Source: Aphrophora alni (Eukaryota; Arthropoda; Insecta; Hemiptera; Aphrophoridae). Taken from it: a stretch of 64,000 bases of DNA. This document shows positions 48,148 through 59,944 of this stretch, in pieces. The stretch covers positions 108,789,762 through 108,853,761 of the forward strand of contig OY740769.1 in assembly GCA_963513935.1 (NCBI GenBank), written 5' to 3'. The notes below the pieces were generated by a model. The model was not told where the DNA came from. It ran no database searches and saw only the letters and a program-made list of their open reading frames with translations. A program made the position numbers and the translations under genes. Position 1 is the stretch's first letter; every line of letters starts with the position of its first letter.

Positions 48148-49862
48148 TGTAATAATGTGAAAAGTCAGATTCTAATATTAACTAATTTAAAAGACGTGGT
48201 TAGACTTGAGAGATAAGAATTCAAATAATAATTGTCTTCAGTAAATTCATTTATAGAAACAAGATAGATTTTCAGGACAACAAAAATAAATAACCATGTA
48301 TAATATTATTATAACATAATTAACTACAAGTGTTTAATTTTAGTATAACATAAGTGATTACAAGTGTTTATTTGTTTTATAAGTATTTAATAATGTGTGC
48401 GAGGAAGTAAGGGTGTGTGAACTGTTTGTAACAGCGGAAATAACAGCCAAAATGAGGACCGGTTTCCAGTTATAAGATAGAGAAACGTGGTAAGACAGTC
48501 TTAGTCAGGAGTTGGAAGGGAATGGTTGTGTGAGTTTGATTTGTTAAATAATGAAACTTTGATAAAAAAAAAAAATGTAGTCAAGTGTTAAATCAGTCTT
48601 AGTAGAACTTTCAAGGAAGTGAGACGTGTTTTCGGAGTGGAGAAATATTTTCAAAAATGTAGTTCAAATATTATAAACAGTCTAGGTTCAGTACTCAAAG
48701 AGTAGAGACATATTTCTGTTTTCAGAGTGGTCAGAAATTTTTTATAGAATGTAGTGCTAAAGTATCGAAAATCGGTTATTCGAGCATAGACATGTATTAG
48801 TGAATGAGGTTTGCTTATGAATTGACTTTTTGTTTTATAAAAAGACTAAGAAACGTACATTTTATATAGATGATGCAATATTTGCACGTGTTCAACAAAA
48901 CGAACAATGAACTTTCGAGATAGACATAAGTTTTTATGAAAATAAAGAACTGTATACTTTGTGTCAAAAGACGTTTTAAAAGGTATTATCGACGTGTGTG
49001 ACCAAAATTATGACAACTAATCTCTCAACATGTGTAGATAACAAGCAGGTACCATCACAAAAGCCTACGTCTCAGCGGACCGGAGTACTGGATGAAAAAT
49101 CAACAAAGGACCTGAACTCAGTGTTAAAGAACACTAAAAATATCAAGTATTGTTAAAACATTTATAATAACTATTTGTTCTATGTTTTTATGTAAGAATT
49201 TATAATTTAAATAACTTTTAAAAATCATTATTTCATATCTTTGAAATCAAAGATATTTCATGAATTCAACATTTGGTTGAATAAAGTAAATTCAAATGAA
49301 AGACTTACAGATGATACTAAACTGTTTGTTTCACTAAATAACTTTCAGAAGTTGCAACATAAAATTTAAGTAGAGTCAAGAATTTTTTTGTCAGAATTTA
49401 AAACCTTCCTCAAAGGGAAATATAACAAATTTAAAATAGGATGTATAATTTATAATTTTATATTTGAATTATTCATGTATGTGTACGATTTTAATTAATA
49501 AATTTTTTTGTTAAATTTCAGCTACAAATGTTTTCATTTATAAAAAACCAATATCACTGTGGAGTACACTGTTAAAAGAGCTTACGACCCTTGAGATTAT
49601 AAATTTATTAAATTCATTTTTTTAATGTTAAATAATGACGAAAGTCTGGCGCCCAATAATATTAAAATAACCACACATAAACTCACTTTTCTTCAAGATA
49701 AAATAAAATTTGAGAACTCTTCATGTTCAAAATAAATTCTTTTCTTTTTTTTTCTTGTTGATAATATCACAATTATCACAATTGTCGCCCAACTCATGGG
49801 GCAATTAATAAATAAAGTAGCTTCACCTTTTTCTTTTGTGATAATAAAATTAAATTATCACA
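48148..49862 (+). repeat. 3' LTR of element B
   Basis: This 1715-bp LTR contains the shared module (GTACACTGTTAAAAGAGCTT at 49570, CTGGCGCCCAATAA at 49648). Unusually, the sequence AATTATCACA-AT-TGTCGCCCAACTCATGGG at 49771-49800 looks like an LTR end plus primer-binding site and is followed by a second terminus ending at 49862. Confidence 0.75.
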
Positions 49863-49881
49863 AGTGAGTATTTTGTTTTTT

Positions 49882-49975
49882 TTAATCTATTTTTAGATTT
49901 CTGTGCAGTATATTAAAACAATTTTCGGTCATTCTGAAATACTGAAAAAACTTAGGTTTATCATCGATTAATTCT
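49882..49975 (-). pseudogene. HARBI1-like nuclease, continuation
   Basis: Continuing the frame across the excised piggyBac insertion, this part reads KELIDDKPKFFQYFRMTENC and then FNILHRNL before a TAA at 49882-49884. FFQYFRMT is the most conserved N-terminal block of HARBI1-like proteins. The catalytic DDE part is absent, lost by deletion before or around the gypsy B insertion at 49866. Confidence 0.75.
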
Positions 49976-49979
49976 TTAA

Positions 49980-51693
49980 CCCTACAAAGGCTGCATGTTA
50001 AATTTCTTCGTTTGTTTAAAAATTAATTAAATATATTATTTGTATACAAAACCTAACTTATAAGATATCATTTTTCTCAGAAAGATGCATAGAATCCATC
50101 TATGTAATAAAAAAAAAATTTTTGAAACGGTTTTGGAGTAAGTATGTTACATGTCAAAAACGAAGTTACCAATTTTCAGGAAAAACCTGTATATTCCAAA
50201 ATCAATAGCTTACTACCTTTTTCTAAGATATACAAAAGTTTTGTGTAATATTTTTGAATATATTTAGGGGAAAAAAAAAAATTTGTTATATTATCAAAAA
50301 AACAAAAAATAGTTTACGAAAAAAGGTAAAATGGTCATTTTTTTTTTCAAAAAATCACTAAAAATAGTAATATATATCTTATACAAAAGTTCTATATCTC
50401 AATATGTTCAGAAAGGTGCATAGAATGTAGGTGTGTAGTGAAAAAAAATGTTAGATGTATCACATTTGGTGTTTTTTGGTCAAATACCAAAAAATCGAAG
50501 AGTAACGGAGCAGAAATTTCACAGAAATGGTAATGAATAACATACTAATAGATTTTTAGGATTTTTTTCAACCATTTCTTGAGATTTGTCATATATTTGT
50601 GAATATATTTAGGGGAAAAAAATAATAATATGTTACATTTTCTAAATAAAAATACCGATTTTCCCTAAAAAGGTAACTTTTACAAGTGAGGTTAGGTTTG
50701 TAACCTCCACAATTTAGCTTCACTAGTAACAATCTGAAGATAGGCCAAAGACAAAATCAATATATTTTACTAAGAAAATATATACTTTACAAAGAATAAC
50801 ACACATATTCACTTTTATAATCATATAAAACACTAAATATAAGAAAATATGCATATAGGCTACACTTACAATATTGGCCTAGGTTATCCCAAATATGAAC
50901 CGTTCAAAAACTAAACTATCACTAAAAAACATAAGCTTTAGATATAAAAACACATATATTGTAACTTGTATACACAATTTATATACAATTTGTATACACA
51001 AACCTTCAAAATAACAAAAATCTAATCCCAAAACCAATATTTGCCACGCCAAATATTAGTGTTCACGTCAGACATTTTCTACGTTTGGACGTTGGATTTC
51101 ACTTCAAAACAACAAATTGTAAGTAAGCAATATCTCAACTCAAGTGGTACCAACTTATAGAATGGAATTTCCCCTACAACTTAGTGTAAAGAAAAATAAT
51201 TTTAAAACCAAAGAGAAACGAATACGTTTATTCCTAACACTGCCAACTGTATTTCGTCTCGTCAAGTTTGTTCTACGTTCAAGTAGGAATATCTCTGGAT
51301 CTATGAGACGCAGAAAAATTTGTAATCTACGGTTGGAAAGAGAAACATGTGATCTATAGAACAGTGTTTTAGTTGAAATAAATGACAGAAAAATAGAGTT
51401 GTATTTTTACCGGGAAAAATGGCGTCGCGCTAACGATTAGGCGCAGAGTTCAAATCTACGATTTTACGCATAAAAAATATGCGAACTTCACCAATTTTTG
51501 GAATATTATTTATAACGTTTTGTGGTATTTTTTTGCATGATTATGCATCTACGGAACATTAGCTTTCCAACGGTATTTTATTTATTGCGATCGGACAATT
51601 TTAAGTGGGCGTAACGTTGAATTGCAAAATACGTGTTTTATAGACGGTGCCTAAGTTATTGGACCAGGCCTGGGTCCGTTAACCGTTGCAGGG
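49980..51693 (+). mobile_element. piggyBac-like nonautonomous element, copy 3
   Basis: This 1714-bp element has CCCTACAAAGG and CCGTTGCAGGG ends and TTAA duplications at 49976-49979 and 51694-51697. It is collinear with copy 1. It sits inside the HARBI1-like nuclease exon; removing it plus one TTAA restores that reading frame. Confidence 0.87.
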
Positions 51694-51833
51694 TTAAATA
51701 ATGTGATAAACTCTCCTTCAACTTCTTTTTTTCCATCCCTCGTGAACCCCCCCTTTTTTTTCGTCTGCTGTTGTTCCTCTTTTTCATCCAAAATGAGAGC
51801 TATGAGAGCGAAGTCCTTCATGGAAAACTCCAT
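51694..51833 (-). pseudogene. HARBI1-like nuclease, N-terminal part
   Basis: A minus-strand ATG at 51833 gives MEFSMKDFALIALILDEKEE, then a Lys/Gln/Gly-rich stretch and KKEVEGEFITLF, matching the N-terminus of HARBI1-like transposases (…GEFHTLF…). The frame is cut by piggyBac copy 3 at TTAA 51694-51697 and resumes at 49975. The larger open frame extending upstream of the ATG covers the terminal repeat and is not taken as coding. Confidence 0.78.
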
Positions 51834-52084
51834 CACAAAAATATAGGTATGACACTTGATGTCAATACAACCATCATTTAGACTGAGACTAAACGGTGAC
51901 GGTTCTGATTCGGAATGGTGACTGAACCGTGACGTGACTGATGTGTGTGAATTGACCTTATAGCTTTCGATAAATTTAAGATTATATAATAATGAGTATA
52001 ATGTCGATCTTTTGGAATGGTGAAGTAACTGTAATTGATGGGGAATAGACACTCTCAATCAAACTAAAGGATACAAACTTCCTT

Positions 52085-52180
52085 TCGTGTGAAATTATAT
52101 TACAAACCCATTTCATTCACGTACTTTCTAACAATTACATATTTTATTAGAAAATATTAATTATGGATTTGTAGGTAAAG
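52085..52180. repeat. Dispersed repeat shared with 20935-21040
   Basis: TATTACAAACCCATTTCATT and the following ACTTTCTAACAATTAC and ATTATGGATTTGTAG recur inverted at 20945-21035. It is a fragment of an unidentified repeat family. Confidence 0.7.
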
Positions 52181-53628
52181 ATAGTTTAGGTCAAGTAAAG
52201 AGAGAAAAAAAATCGACCCAAATAAAAAAAAAAGTTCTGGTCTCGAAAATAAGAGTGATAAAATTCACAAATATGTGAACTTATCGAGTGTGAATTTTGG
52301 TTAACTATATTACGCAAAATTAAGGTAATTAATAACATAATTAACAAAGTGATATCACAATGACTAGCGTTAAAGTCTAGTAAAAATGAGGTGGGAGACT
52401 AGTTCCCTATTTTGATAAATTTTTGGGTAGCTTTATCAATACATCGGGACAAAAATTCTAATTTGAACTTACTTATTTTTATTTTTTGTAAATTTGTAGT
52501 ATTCAGAAAGTATTGTGTACAACACTTTAAAGAACAATGCGACTAATGAATAACAGTTTGTTAGTTAATATGATATTAACACAAAACTGGAGAAAATGCC
52601 AATTATTTTGCAATAAGAAATAATTAAGAATTGTCAAACCGTTTTGAAAGAATTATGGAAATGAAACGTTTTGATTTTTGCTTTACCTCCTTATTTCAAT
52701 GTAGACCTACAGAGTTGAATTCTCAATCGACATTGACCTTTAACTGATTTCTTGTAATGGCACAACACAAACTCAAAATTAGTACAGTAGTGTATTTCGT
52801 CGTTTAATTCATTTAAATTTTACAGGACATTATATTATTTCGATAAACGGAAAATTATTTGCTGCTGATTACAAGGAATCGATAATATGTCAAACGTAAA
52901 TATTACTCGTCATTGTGAACCGCAAGGTGTGTGCATGTGGGAACGAATCAAACCTAGGCTTAGAACTGATTGTTGCCCTTGCACAGTTAGACTTTTACAA
53001 CTTGAGCACAGTATCTAGACACGGTGTCTCTCTAATTTACGTGAACACGAAATTAGCAGCAAATGTTTGGTTGAATAACTAGGCAATTTGTAGATTCAAG
53101 TTTAGTTTACTAAAAAATTACAACTTTGTGATTGTATTTTTATTATTTGGCATTTTGTTTACAAAATTAGCCTATTAAAACAGGAAATTTTCTGCTTCAC
53201 TTATATTTTTGAACGGTTGAACTGGTAAAACCATCGTTTAGGGAAGGTTAAATCCGGTAAAAATATCCATTGTTTAAATCCATGGGTTTCTCCAATCTTG
53301 ACCACAGAATCTGAACAATAAATGCGGGAAAACAATGAATAGCGATTCACTATTTTCGACTGGGGGGGGGGGGGCTCGCGGCTCTTTCTCGTTGTCAACA
53401 TTAAAAATTTATTATTTCATAATTTTCCTTTCTTTATACTAAAAATTATATGTGCGAGAAATTAAAATGTGAAAAAATGTAAGTTTTGTGGCAATAAGAT
53501 GTATAATATGGGAAATACAGTAAACATGTTCAATATCAATTAGTTTTCCCACCATTATATTATTCCCTCATACTTTCGTATATTATCAGTGATAGTATTA
53601 GGCTTGATGCATTGGACCGTTGATGCTC

Positions 53629-53759
<131 letters not shown>

Positions 53760-54999
53760 AGCATTCTGTCACATACAAACACCCAACTCTATGTTTATTT
53801 CATCTTTCTTATCGAATTGAGGCTATATTAAAATAGGGAATAAGATTGTAAGACGGGAATAGAGCATATCCTTACAATATTTTTGTGTAATCACTAACAA
53901 AACAATAGACACTTTTTCACAACAAAACCACTTTATTCACATTTAGTAGTGTGTCTTACCACAGTATTTTCAGGATGGTTTTGTTCATTATGTAATAACT
54001 TCCTAATATTCTCAATCAATAATTTTCTCTTAAACGATATTTTGAATTATTTGTTATATATTTATATTTCGTATAAAATAATATAACACAATCACAATAA
54101 ATTGTTTAACATTTTCACGAAATTTATTGTTTTTTTATCCCTAATAAGGCACAAGTTTTATTTTGTTAATTTTTTTGTTTACTAGAGTGATTTTCTTTTA
54201 TTAAACCAAACAGATAAATCACCACTCTCAGACTCCGAATGATTTGTTTGTAATGAAATATAAAAATACTACGAGTATAACTTAATAATTCAATCTTTTT
54301 TCTTAAGTAAAGCTTTCTATACTTAGTGTTTGTTTCCCTTCTATAGAATCAATAATATTCATTTCCTGCCTATAATTATTATCTCTCCTCACCTCTCCCC
54401 CAAAATTGCTGCTTTACTTGAGCTATTGGCTTTCTCGATGATAACACCTTTTATATTATTTTATTGTGTCCCTTCTAACAATAATGTAAGGTTCTATTAT
54501 TTAATATCCCCCAAGTGGTATATTTTTTTAGCTTTTATAAAAGGCCCTGCGGTAACCAATTTGACAATATTAATTAATGACACGTACTACTGGATAAACG
54601 ACGTGAATTATAAATTTCTCAGTTTTCTTGAAATTTAACATAATGCATATAAATTAAATTTTTCTACAAGTTATAATTTTGAAATCGAATTTTCTTATTT
54701 GGCTGTTGTTATAAATCTATTATAAAACAGAAACATTTTGGGTGCCCTATGCCTTCAGTGGCATACATTTAAATCGGACAAGTGGGGGCACCACTAAGGC
54801 AGCTTACTTCCTTTCTCCTAGTAACTTCCTGCAACTCCTAGTAACTTTAATAACTCACAACATATGTTGTGACTAAAGATAAATGTCATATCCATATGTT
54901 TTGTTTCATTTCCAATATAAATTTTGACTGTTTTTCTCATTTATTGGTTTATGATTTATCATGTTAATTGTAGTATTATTGTAGTACAAGAAACAACTA

Positions 55000-55215
55000 A
55001 CACTCAAATAATCAAGAATCGTTCTTGAACCGTTAGTGTACACCTGTCGCGCATTAGAGTGTTATTTGTGTATTGTATGTGTTGTGTACATTTAGTTATA
55101 TTGTAATGTTTTAACGATCTCTCAGGAGCGAGTCTGAAGATGGAACATATGTTCTGAAACATATGTTACAAAATAACTCACAAGACGGATTAAGTATTAA
55201 GTATTAAATTTTTTT
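55000..55215 (+). repeat. Possible Penelope-like terminal fragment
   Basis: The stretch ends with CTGAAGATGGAACATATGTT (55134) followed by CTGAAACATATG and an A/T-rich tail. CTGANGA...GAAAC spacing is the shape of the minimal hammerhead ribozyme motifs known in Penelope-like terminal repeats. No RT is attached. Confidence 0.35.
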
Positions 55216-55542
55216 TTAGCTGAGAAGGAGACTTCAAAACGGATCCGCAAAAACTTGATCGATTTTTTACTCATCACCTAACTTTCTCTATATTATGTAC
55301 AACAATGTTAAAAACCTCTATGATTATGTTACATCCTAGACATTTTCATCAACTTATCATGTAAAGTATAAACAGTTATGTTGGAATACTTGGGATTAAA
55401 TATTGCAGAGTGGTGTTGATATAAAACCCATGATATATGTCCTTTTATAAAACTGTAAATATAACATTGATTTCATCTCATACTGTAGTATGTAATTACT
55501 ATTTCTTGTAATCGCAAATAAAATTAATAACAAAATATTTAC

Positions 55543-55638
55543 CTTACAAATCTTACTATTCCACTCTCCACCTGACCTGATTTGGCATTGAACATTGCTT
55601 ATCTCAAAGGTGTAAGAAATTGTCCCACCGGGTAATAC
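55543..55638 (-). CDS. Polycystin-1-like gene, exon 3 (first half of GPS motif)
   Basis: This 96-nt exon (32 codons, phase 0-0) lies between a TTTACAG acceptor and a GTAAAT donor. It encodes a segment with VQCQIRSGGEWNSKICK, matching the first Cys, the Trp and the second Cys of the GPS motif of polycystin-1 and adhesion GPCRs. The motif is completed by exon 4, about 18 kb away. That intron holds the nested Harbinger/gypsy/piggyBac stack, LINE remnants and hairpin MITEs. Confidence 0.85.
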
Positions 55639-56024
55639 CTGTAAATGAAAACAAAAATAAAGATTTGTTTAAATTCTTATAAGGTTAATAAAACATATAA
55701 GACAAATTATATTTCTTTTTAAATACATAGTAAGAAAAATTAATTAACTTTCATTCAAAGTTTTAGGTTGGTCTCTTGAACTTCATATGATATCAATGTA
55801 AAAAAGTTATGGATAATTCGAAGTCAACTTCTTTAATTCAAAGTTTTCGTATCAATACTAAAAATAAAATCTTGTACTGTAAAAGGGATCGCCTTCTGAG
55901 AACTATACTGTACACTGAATAGGATAATGCAGGGGATAAAAGCCTAGCTGCTATTGTTTGGATGTATTCTAATTCCATGAGCACTAGTGACAAATTTTTG
56001 GTTCCATTCATTAAGACAACCTTA

Positions 56025-56460
56025 CGGGTGCTGTGTATCTGAATTTTTTGCAAAATGATTTGCAACCTCTTTTAGAAGAAGTTCTTCTACTTACAAAGCG
56101 TGAACTTATTTTCCAGCAAGATGGGTCAACTCCTCATTTCTCCATAGCTGTTAGGAATCACTAAAATAAAACATTTGAAGTCAGGATTGGACATGGTGAA
56201 CAAATCAATTAGCCTACAAGGTCACCTGATTTAACACCTCTAGATTATTACCTGTGCGGTCGTATGAAAGTTTTAGTATACGAAGAAAAAGTTAATACAC
56301 AGGACGAGTTGCTAATTAGAATTCATAACGCTGTTGAAGTTATTCGAAACCAACATCATGCAATAGAAAGAATCTTATTTAGAGCACAATATTGTATACA
56401 ATGTGATGGAGGACACTTTGAACAATATATAAATTGGTCATTTTTTAATAACTTTTTAAA
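56025..56460 (+). pseudogene. mariner-like transposase C-terminal remnant
   Basis: A plus-strand reading gives LTGAVYLNFLQNDLQPLLEE, then LIFQQDGSTPHFSIAVRNH, PTRSPDLTPLDYYLCGRMK, and finally CIQCDGGHFEQYI. QQDGxxPH and RSPDLTPLDYYLWG are the second catalytic Asp block and the region around the third acidic residue of mariner/IS630-type DDE transposases that carry the DUF4817 N-terminus. Two stops interrupt it. It may represent the full-length family from which the 34.7 kb derivative came, but the termini were not compared. Confidence 0.8.
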
Positions 56461-56508
56461 TTTTATTTTACATTTTCTTTGTTTTCTTCGTCCTTAACCT
56501 ACTTTTAA

Positions 56509-58597
56509 CCCTTAAAGTGGCAATGTTAAAGGTTTTGCATTCATAAAAAATTATAATTTTATGCAAAACCTAACTTGTAGGACATCATTTTTCTCAGAAA
56601 GATGCGTAGAATTTATCTATGTAAAAAATTATATGAAATAGTTTTGGAGTAAAGGTGTCATAAAATGAAGTTAACATTTTTCAGAAAACCCTGTATCATC
56701 CAATATCAATAGCTTACCATCTTTTTTCAAGATATACAAAAGTTTGGTATAATATTTGTGAATATATTTAGAAAAAAAAATTTTTGTTACATTTAAAAAA
56801 AAAAATAGTTTTACGAAAAAAGGGAAAATGTTTTGCCTAATTTGAAAAAATCACCAAAAATAGTAATATTATGGAAAACACGACTTCTATGTATCATTAT
56901 AGTTAGAAAGGTGCATAGAATTTAGTTGTGTAGTGAAAAAAAATTCAGATCTAAAAAATTTTGAGTTTTTAGGTCAGGAATAAAAAATCAGCATAATAGC
57001 GGAAGGCAAAATTCCATAATATACTCTACATTTCCTATTCAAAATTTTTTTTATATTTTTTTATAATACATAAAAAGTTTTGTAATATAGTTGTGAATAG
57101 AACTTGGTAAAAAAAAATTTATAAAATAAAAAAATTTTAAATTTACATTAAGAAAATATTTTTTTATGTAAAAAGTCAAAAATCACAAAAAAGCTATGTT
57201 AGGTTTTAGCTGAAACCTTATTTTAGAATATTTTTAGGATCCAAAATACAATTACATACTTCTAACATGTGAAAATGATAATATAAAAGCAAATAATTAT
57301 AAGGTAAAATAAAATAGATTTAGTGTACTTACGTTTTGTTTGACATTCAACACACATAAACAATACAAAACTTCATTAGAAAACTTTTGTGAAACGTGGC
57401 TTTTGGTTAGACAAATGCCTAACATATAAAAACTCTGTAATTATTACATTAATTCAAAGAAAAACATAACTCTACAATTGAAACACGTATTATAAATTTC
57501 ATCAACAAATTATAATAGATAAATTGTATTACATTACTAAAACTCGACGCGAAAACGAAAAATACTTCACTCAATATAAAGTAAGGTAGAACGCTTCGAT
57601 TTCAACGATAACAGCTTGAAAAATGGCCGACTTCAACATATGAAAACTTCCCACTACCTTGTCCTATAATTCAGTGGATTATATGAAATAATAGATCAGA
57701 ATTTCATATTTTCAATGGTATGACATCTGTTTTACAAAATATGAACTATACTGAGTTATTCAATCTGTAGTAGAGTTAACTACAATTCTTTTTTTGGTCA
57801 CGACTTCGAAGAATATATGTATCTCAAAAACTACTATAGTTAGAAAAATTTTTGAATATGTAGTTCGAAAGAAGAAGAAAAAATCTATAAGATATTGTGA
57901 ACTTATGGTATTTTACAGAGTACTAACATTTGGAAAAAATATATATAAAACATGAAACGTATGTTGTCATGCCGTAACCTCCTACTCTCTGCCGGAAAAT
58001 AGAGCAAATTCATCGATTATTTGTAATTTGTAATTTTGCTTTTGGCACATTCTGTTGAATGAATGTGGAAGCTTGGAAGATAACCTTTCAAACAGTGTAG
58101 GATTCGTTACGATTGCATTTGTTTTACTAGGCTAAACGATTAATTGAATAAAAAGTAAAATTTTAAATGAATGAAGAGTTCAAAATTCTTCGTTTGGTTT
58201 TGATTTTATAGATTTAAAACTCTAACAGATAGAATAATTTGGAAAGCACAGTTAGAAAGAAGAAGAAAAATACTATAAAATAGTATCACTCTAAAGTTGT
58301 TAGACAATTATACCGGTTTGTGAAAATTAGACAATAGGATGCCATAATTTGAAGGTCAGTGTGACACGTAACTTTACGCGTAATACCCAAATTTTACCAA
58401 TTTATTAAATAAAATTGTAAACATTTTATGAACTTTTGTTTGTATGGTAATAATCTATGGAATATTATCTTTAAAATTGTATAAAAAATTATTGCCATAG
58501 GATGATTTACACTAGGGTAAATGTTGAATTGCAAAAAAGTGATTTCTTCTCACATAAACATTAGAATGACAGCGGAATAGCGGGATACCATGTAGAG
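56509..58597 (+). mobile_element. piggyBac-like nonautonomous element, copy 4 (old)
   Basis: It starts with TTAA CCCTTAAAGTGGC (TTAA 56505-56508) and shares ACCTAACTTGTAGGACATCA with the other copies. The right end is decayed (GTAGAG before TTAA 58598-58601). At about 2.1 kb it is the most diverged copy. Confidence 0.65.
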
Positions 58598-59330
58598 TTA
58601 AAAGAATTTTTGAAACGACTTAAAATTTTTGTTTAAAGTTCTGTTTTGTTAAGGTATAATATAAACCTTTTTTTTTTATAAGTTTGTAATAATTTACTAT
58701 GGACTTCATTTAAATGATTTTTTTCATAATTTGGTTCTGAAATAATTTTGGATATTATGGAACAACTACCAAGATACAAAATTTTTAGTTTTTAGCCAAT
58801 GACTCAAGTTATCTTTTAAGATACAGAAAAAACAAAATAGTTTTGTTTGACATTAAAAAAGGAATTATTTTGTTTTTTAAAAATATTTTGTAAAGTTAGC
58901 GGTTTTCAAGATATTTGACATTAAAAATTTTAAACAGTCACCATTTTAAAAAGAGATGAAAGGACATTTTGGTTTTTGTACATGGTTAAAAGATGTTATA
59001 CTAAATATGTATTTAAAATTTGAGATCAATATATTTCATACATCCATAGATATTAAGTATTTTGTAAAAAAAGGCAGATAACTGAAAAACAAAGTATTTC
59101 CAGAGCCATGTTTATATAAAATTTTTTCTCTATTTTCACTAGTAGAATACGTCCTGAAAGTTTCACTGTTTCTTCCTGAATCACCCTGTATATTAATAAT
59201 GTGTTTTCATTTTTCCTACACCCTGCATGACAAATAAATATTAACTACCATAATACACCATCATTATCTAATACAATTATCTAATACACGTCCATTATAA
59301 ACTTGAATACAATTTTACAAAAATATTTAC

Positions 59331-59480
59331 TTCTGAACCTGGAAGCAAGCCAATGTAAAGGAACATGTCAGGGGACTGATCTATTAAAAAGACATCGTAA
59401 ATATATGATGTATTTGTGATAGTTTGGCCTTCCTTAGTTACAAAATCATAGTCTGGCCTCATATTTTTCATCACAAGAAC
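59331..59480 (-). CDS. Polycystin-1-like gene, exon 2 (GAIN region)
   Basis: This 150-nt exon of exactly 50 codons is bounded by a TTTTTACAG acceptor and a GTAAAT donor, phase 0 on both sides. The translation begins VLVMKNMRPDYDFVTKEGQT and ends DMFLYIGLLPGSE, a beta-strand-rich pattern expected of the GAIN fold upstream of a GPS site. It joins in frame to exon 3. I infer an extracellular location from the membrane topology of the downstream exons. No frameshift or stop is present. Confidence 0.75.
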
Positions 59481-59865
59481 CTGTAAAAAGTTAAAAGATA
59501 TTTAATATTGTAAAACAAAGTTTTACTGACAATAATACAATTGCCAAAAAATGGACATATTGTGTCATTCTTATCATCATGAACTTTCTATTAGGTTCTG
59601 AAAAATGTTATTACTGGCTGCCTCACTTCTAGAAAACTTTAGACAAAGTCTAATATCAAGTTCAGTTTTGAAACATAGGGAATATGGTTTATTTAAATCT
59701 ATTAAAAAAAAAAAATTATGACCATCCTTTAAAATGTTTAAACTGGGTGATAAATGTGTATGCAATTCAGAATGTTTTCAATAAACTGTATATCAATAAT
59801 TTCCAAAAATAATAGTACTGTAGTTTTTTTTTCTCTGGTGGTTTTTATTATGTGGCTTTACTCAC

Positions 59866-59944
59866 CAAATTAACTAAATGGTCAACATCTTTAACTCTTT
59901 GGTTTTTGTGTGATATTGTGTTGGAATTCACTACATTTTGCATT
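59866..59944 (-). CDS. Polycystin-1-like gene, exon 1 of those seen (GAIN region)
   Basis: This is the most upstream exon I can support for the minus-strand polycystin-like gene. It is 79 nt, one base plus 26 codons, and starts in the frame MQNVVNSNTISHKN after a weak AG acceptor at 59945-59946. It ends at a strong GTGAGT donor (GT at 59865-59864) in phase 0, and the next exon continues in phase 0 with VLVMKNMRPDYDF. An in-frame TGA lies just upstream, so the exon cannot be much longer. By position it belongs to the GAIN domain that precedes the GPS cleavage motif in polycystin-1 and adhesion-type proteins. The sequence itself is too short to be diagnostic; support comes from the frame, the donor and the 385-bp spacing to exon 2. 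Earlier exons must exist upstream. Confidence 0.55.

Larger units (their letters stand above)
43556..49862 (+). mobile_element. Ty3/gypsy element B, rearranged relative of A
   Basis: This plus-strand insertion is bounded by the 4-bp duplication AGTG (43552-43555 and 49863-49866), with ends TGTAATAATGTG and AATTATCACA. The order is: partial LTR (43556-43996), the tail end plus purine tract (43997-44177), a second LTR start (44178-44393), unidentified open frames (44394-44936), a 3.2 kb noncoding tail homologous to that of A (44937-48147), and the 3' LTR (48148-49862). No gag, protease, RT or integrase is present, so it is nonautonomous and probably depends on A-like helpers. Confidence 0.85.
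42878..51958. mobile_element. PIF/Harbinger DNA transposon, interrupted by two nested elements
   Basis: Terminal inverted repeats start AGGTTGATTCACACACATCA at the left and, reversed, AGGTCAATTCACACACATCA at the right. Just inside the left end is a MADF exon on the plus strand. Just inside the right end is a HARBI1-like nuclease on the minus strand. This two-gene convergent layout (DNA-binding protein plus DDE nuclease) is diagnostic of PIF/Harbinger. Gypsy B and piggyBac copy 3 account for about 8 kb of the span, and the remaining Harbinger sequence is only about 1.05 kb, so much of its middle is deleted. Flanking TAA/TAT is compatible with a decayed 3-bp TWA duplication. Confidence 0.8.
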
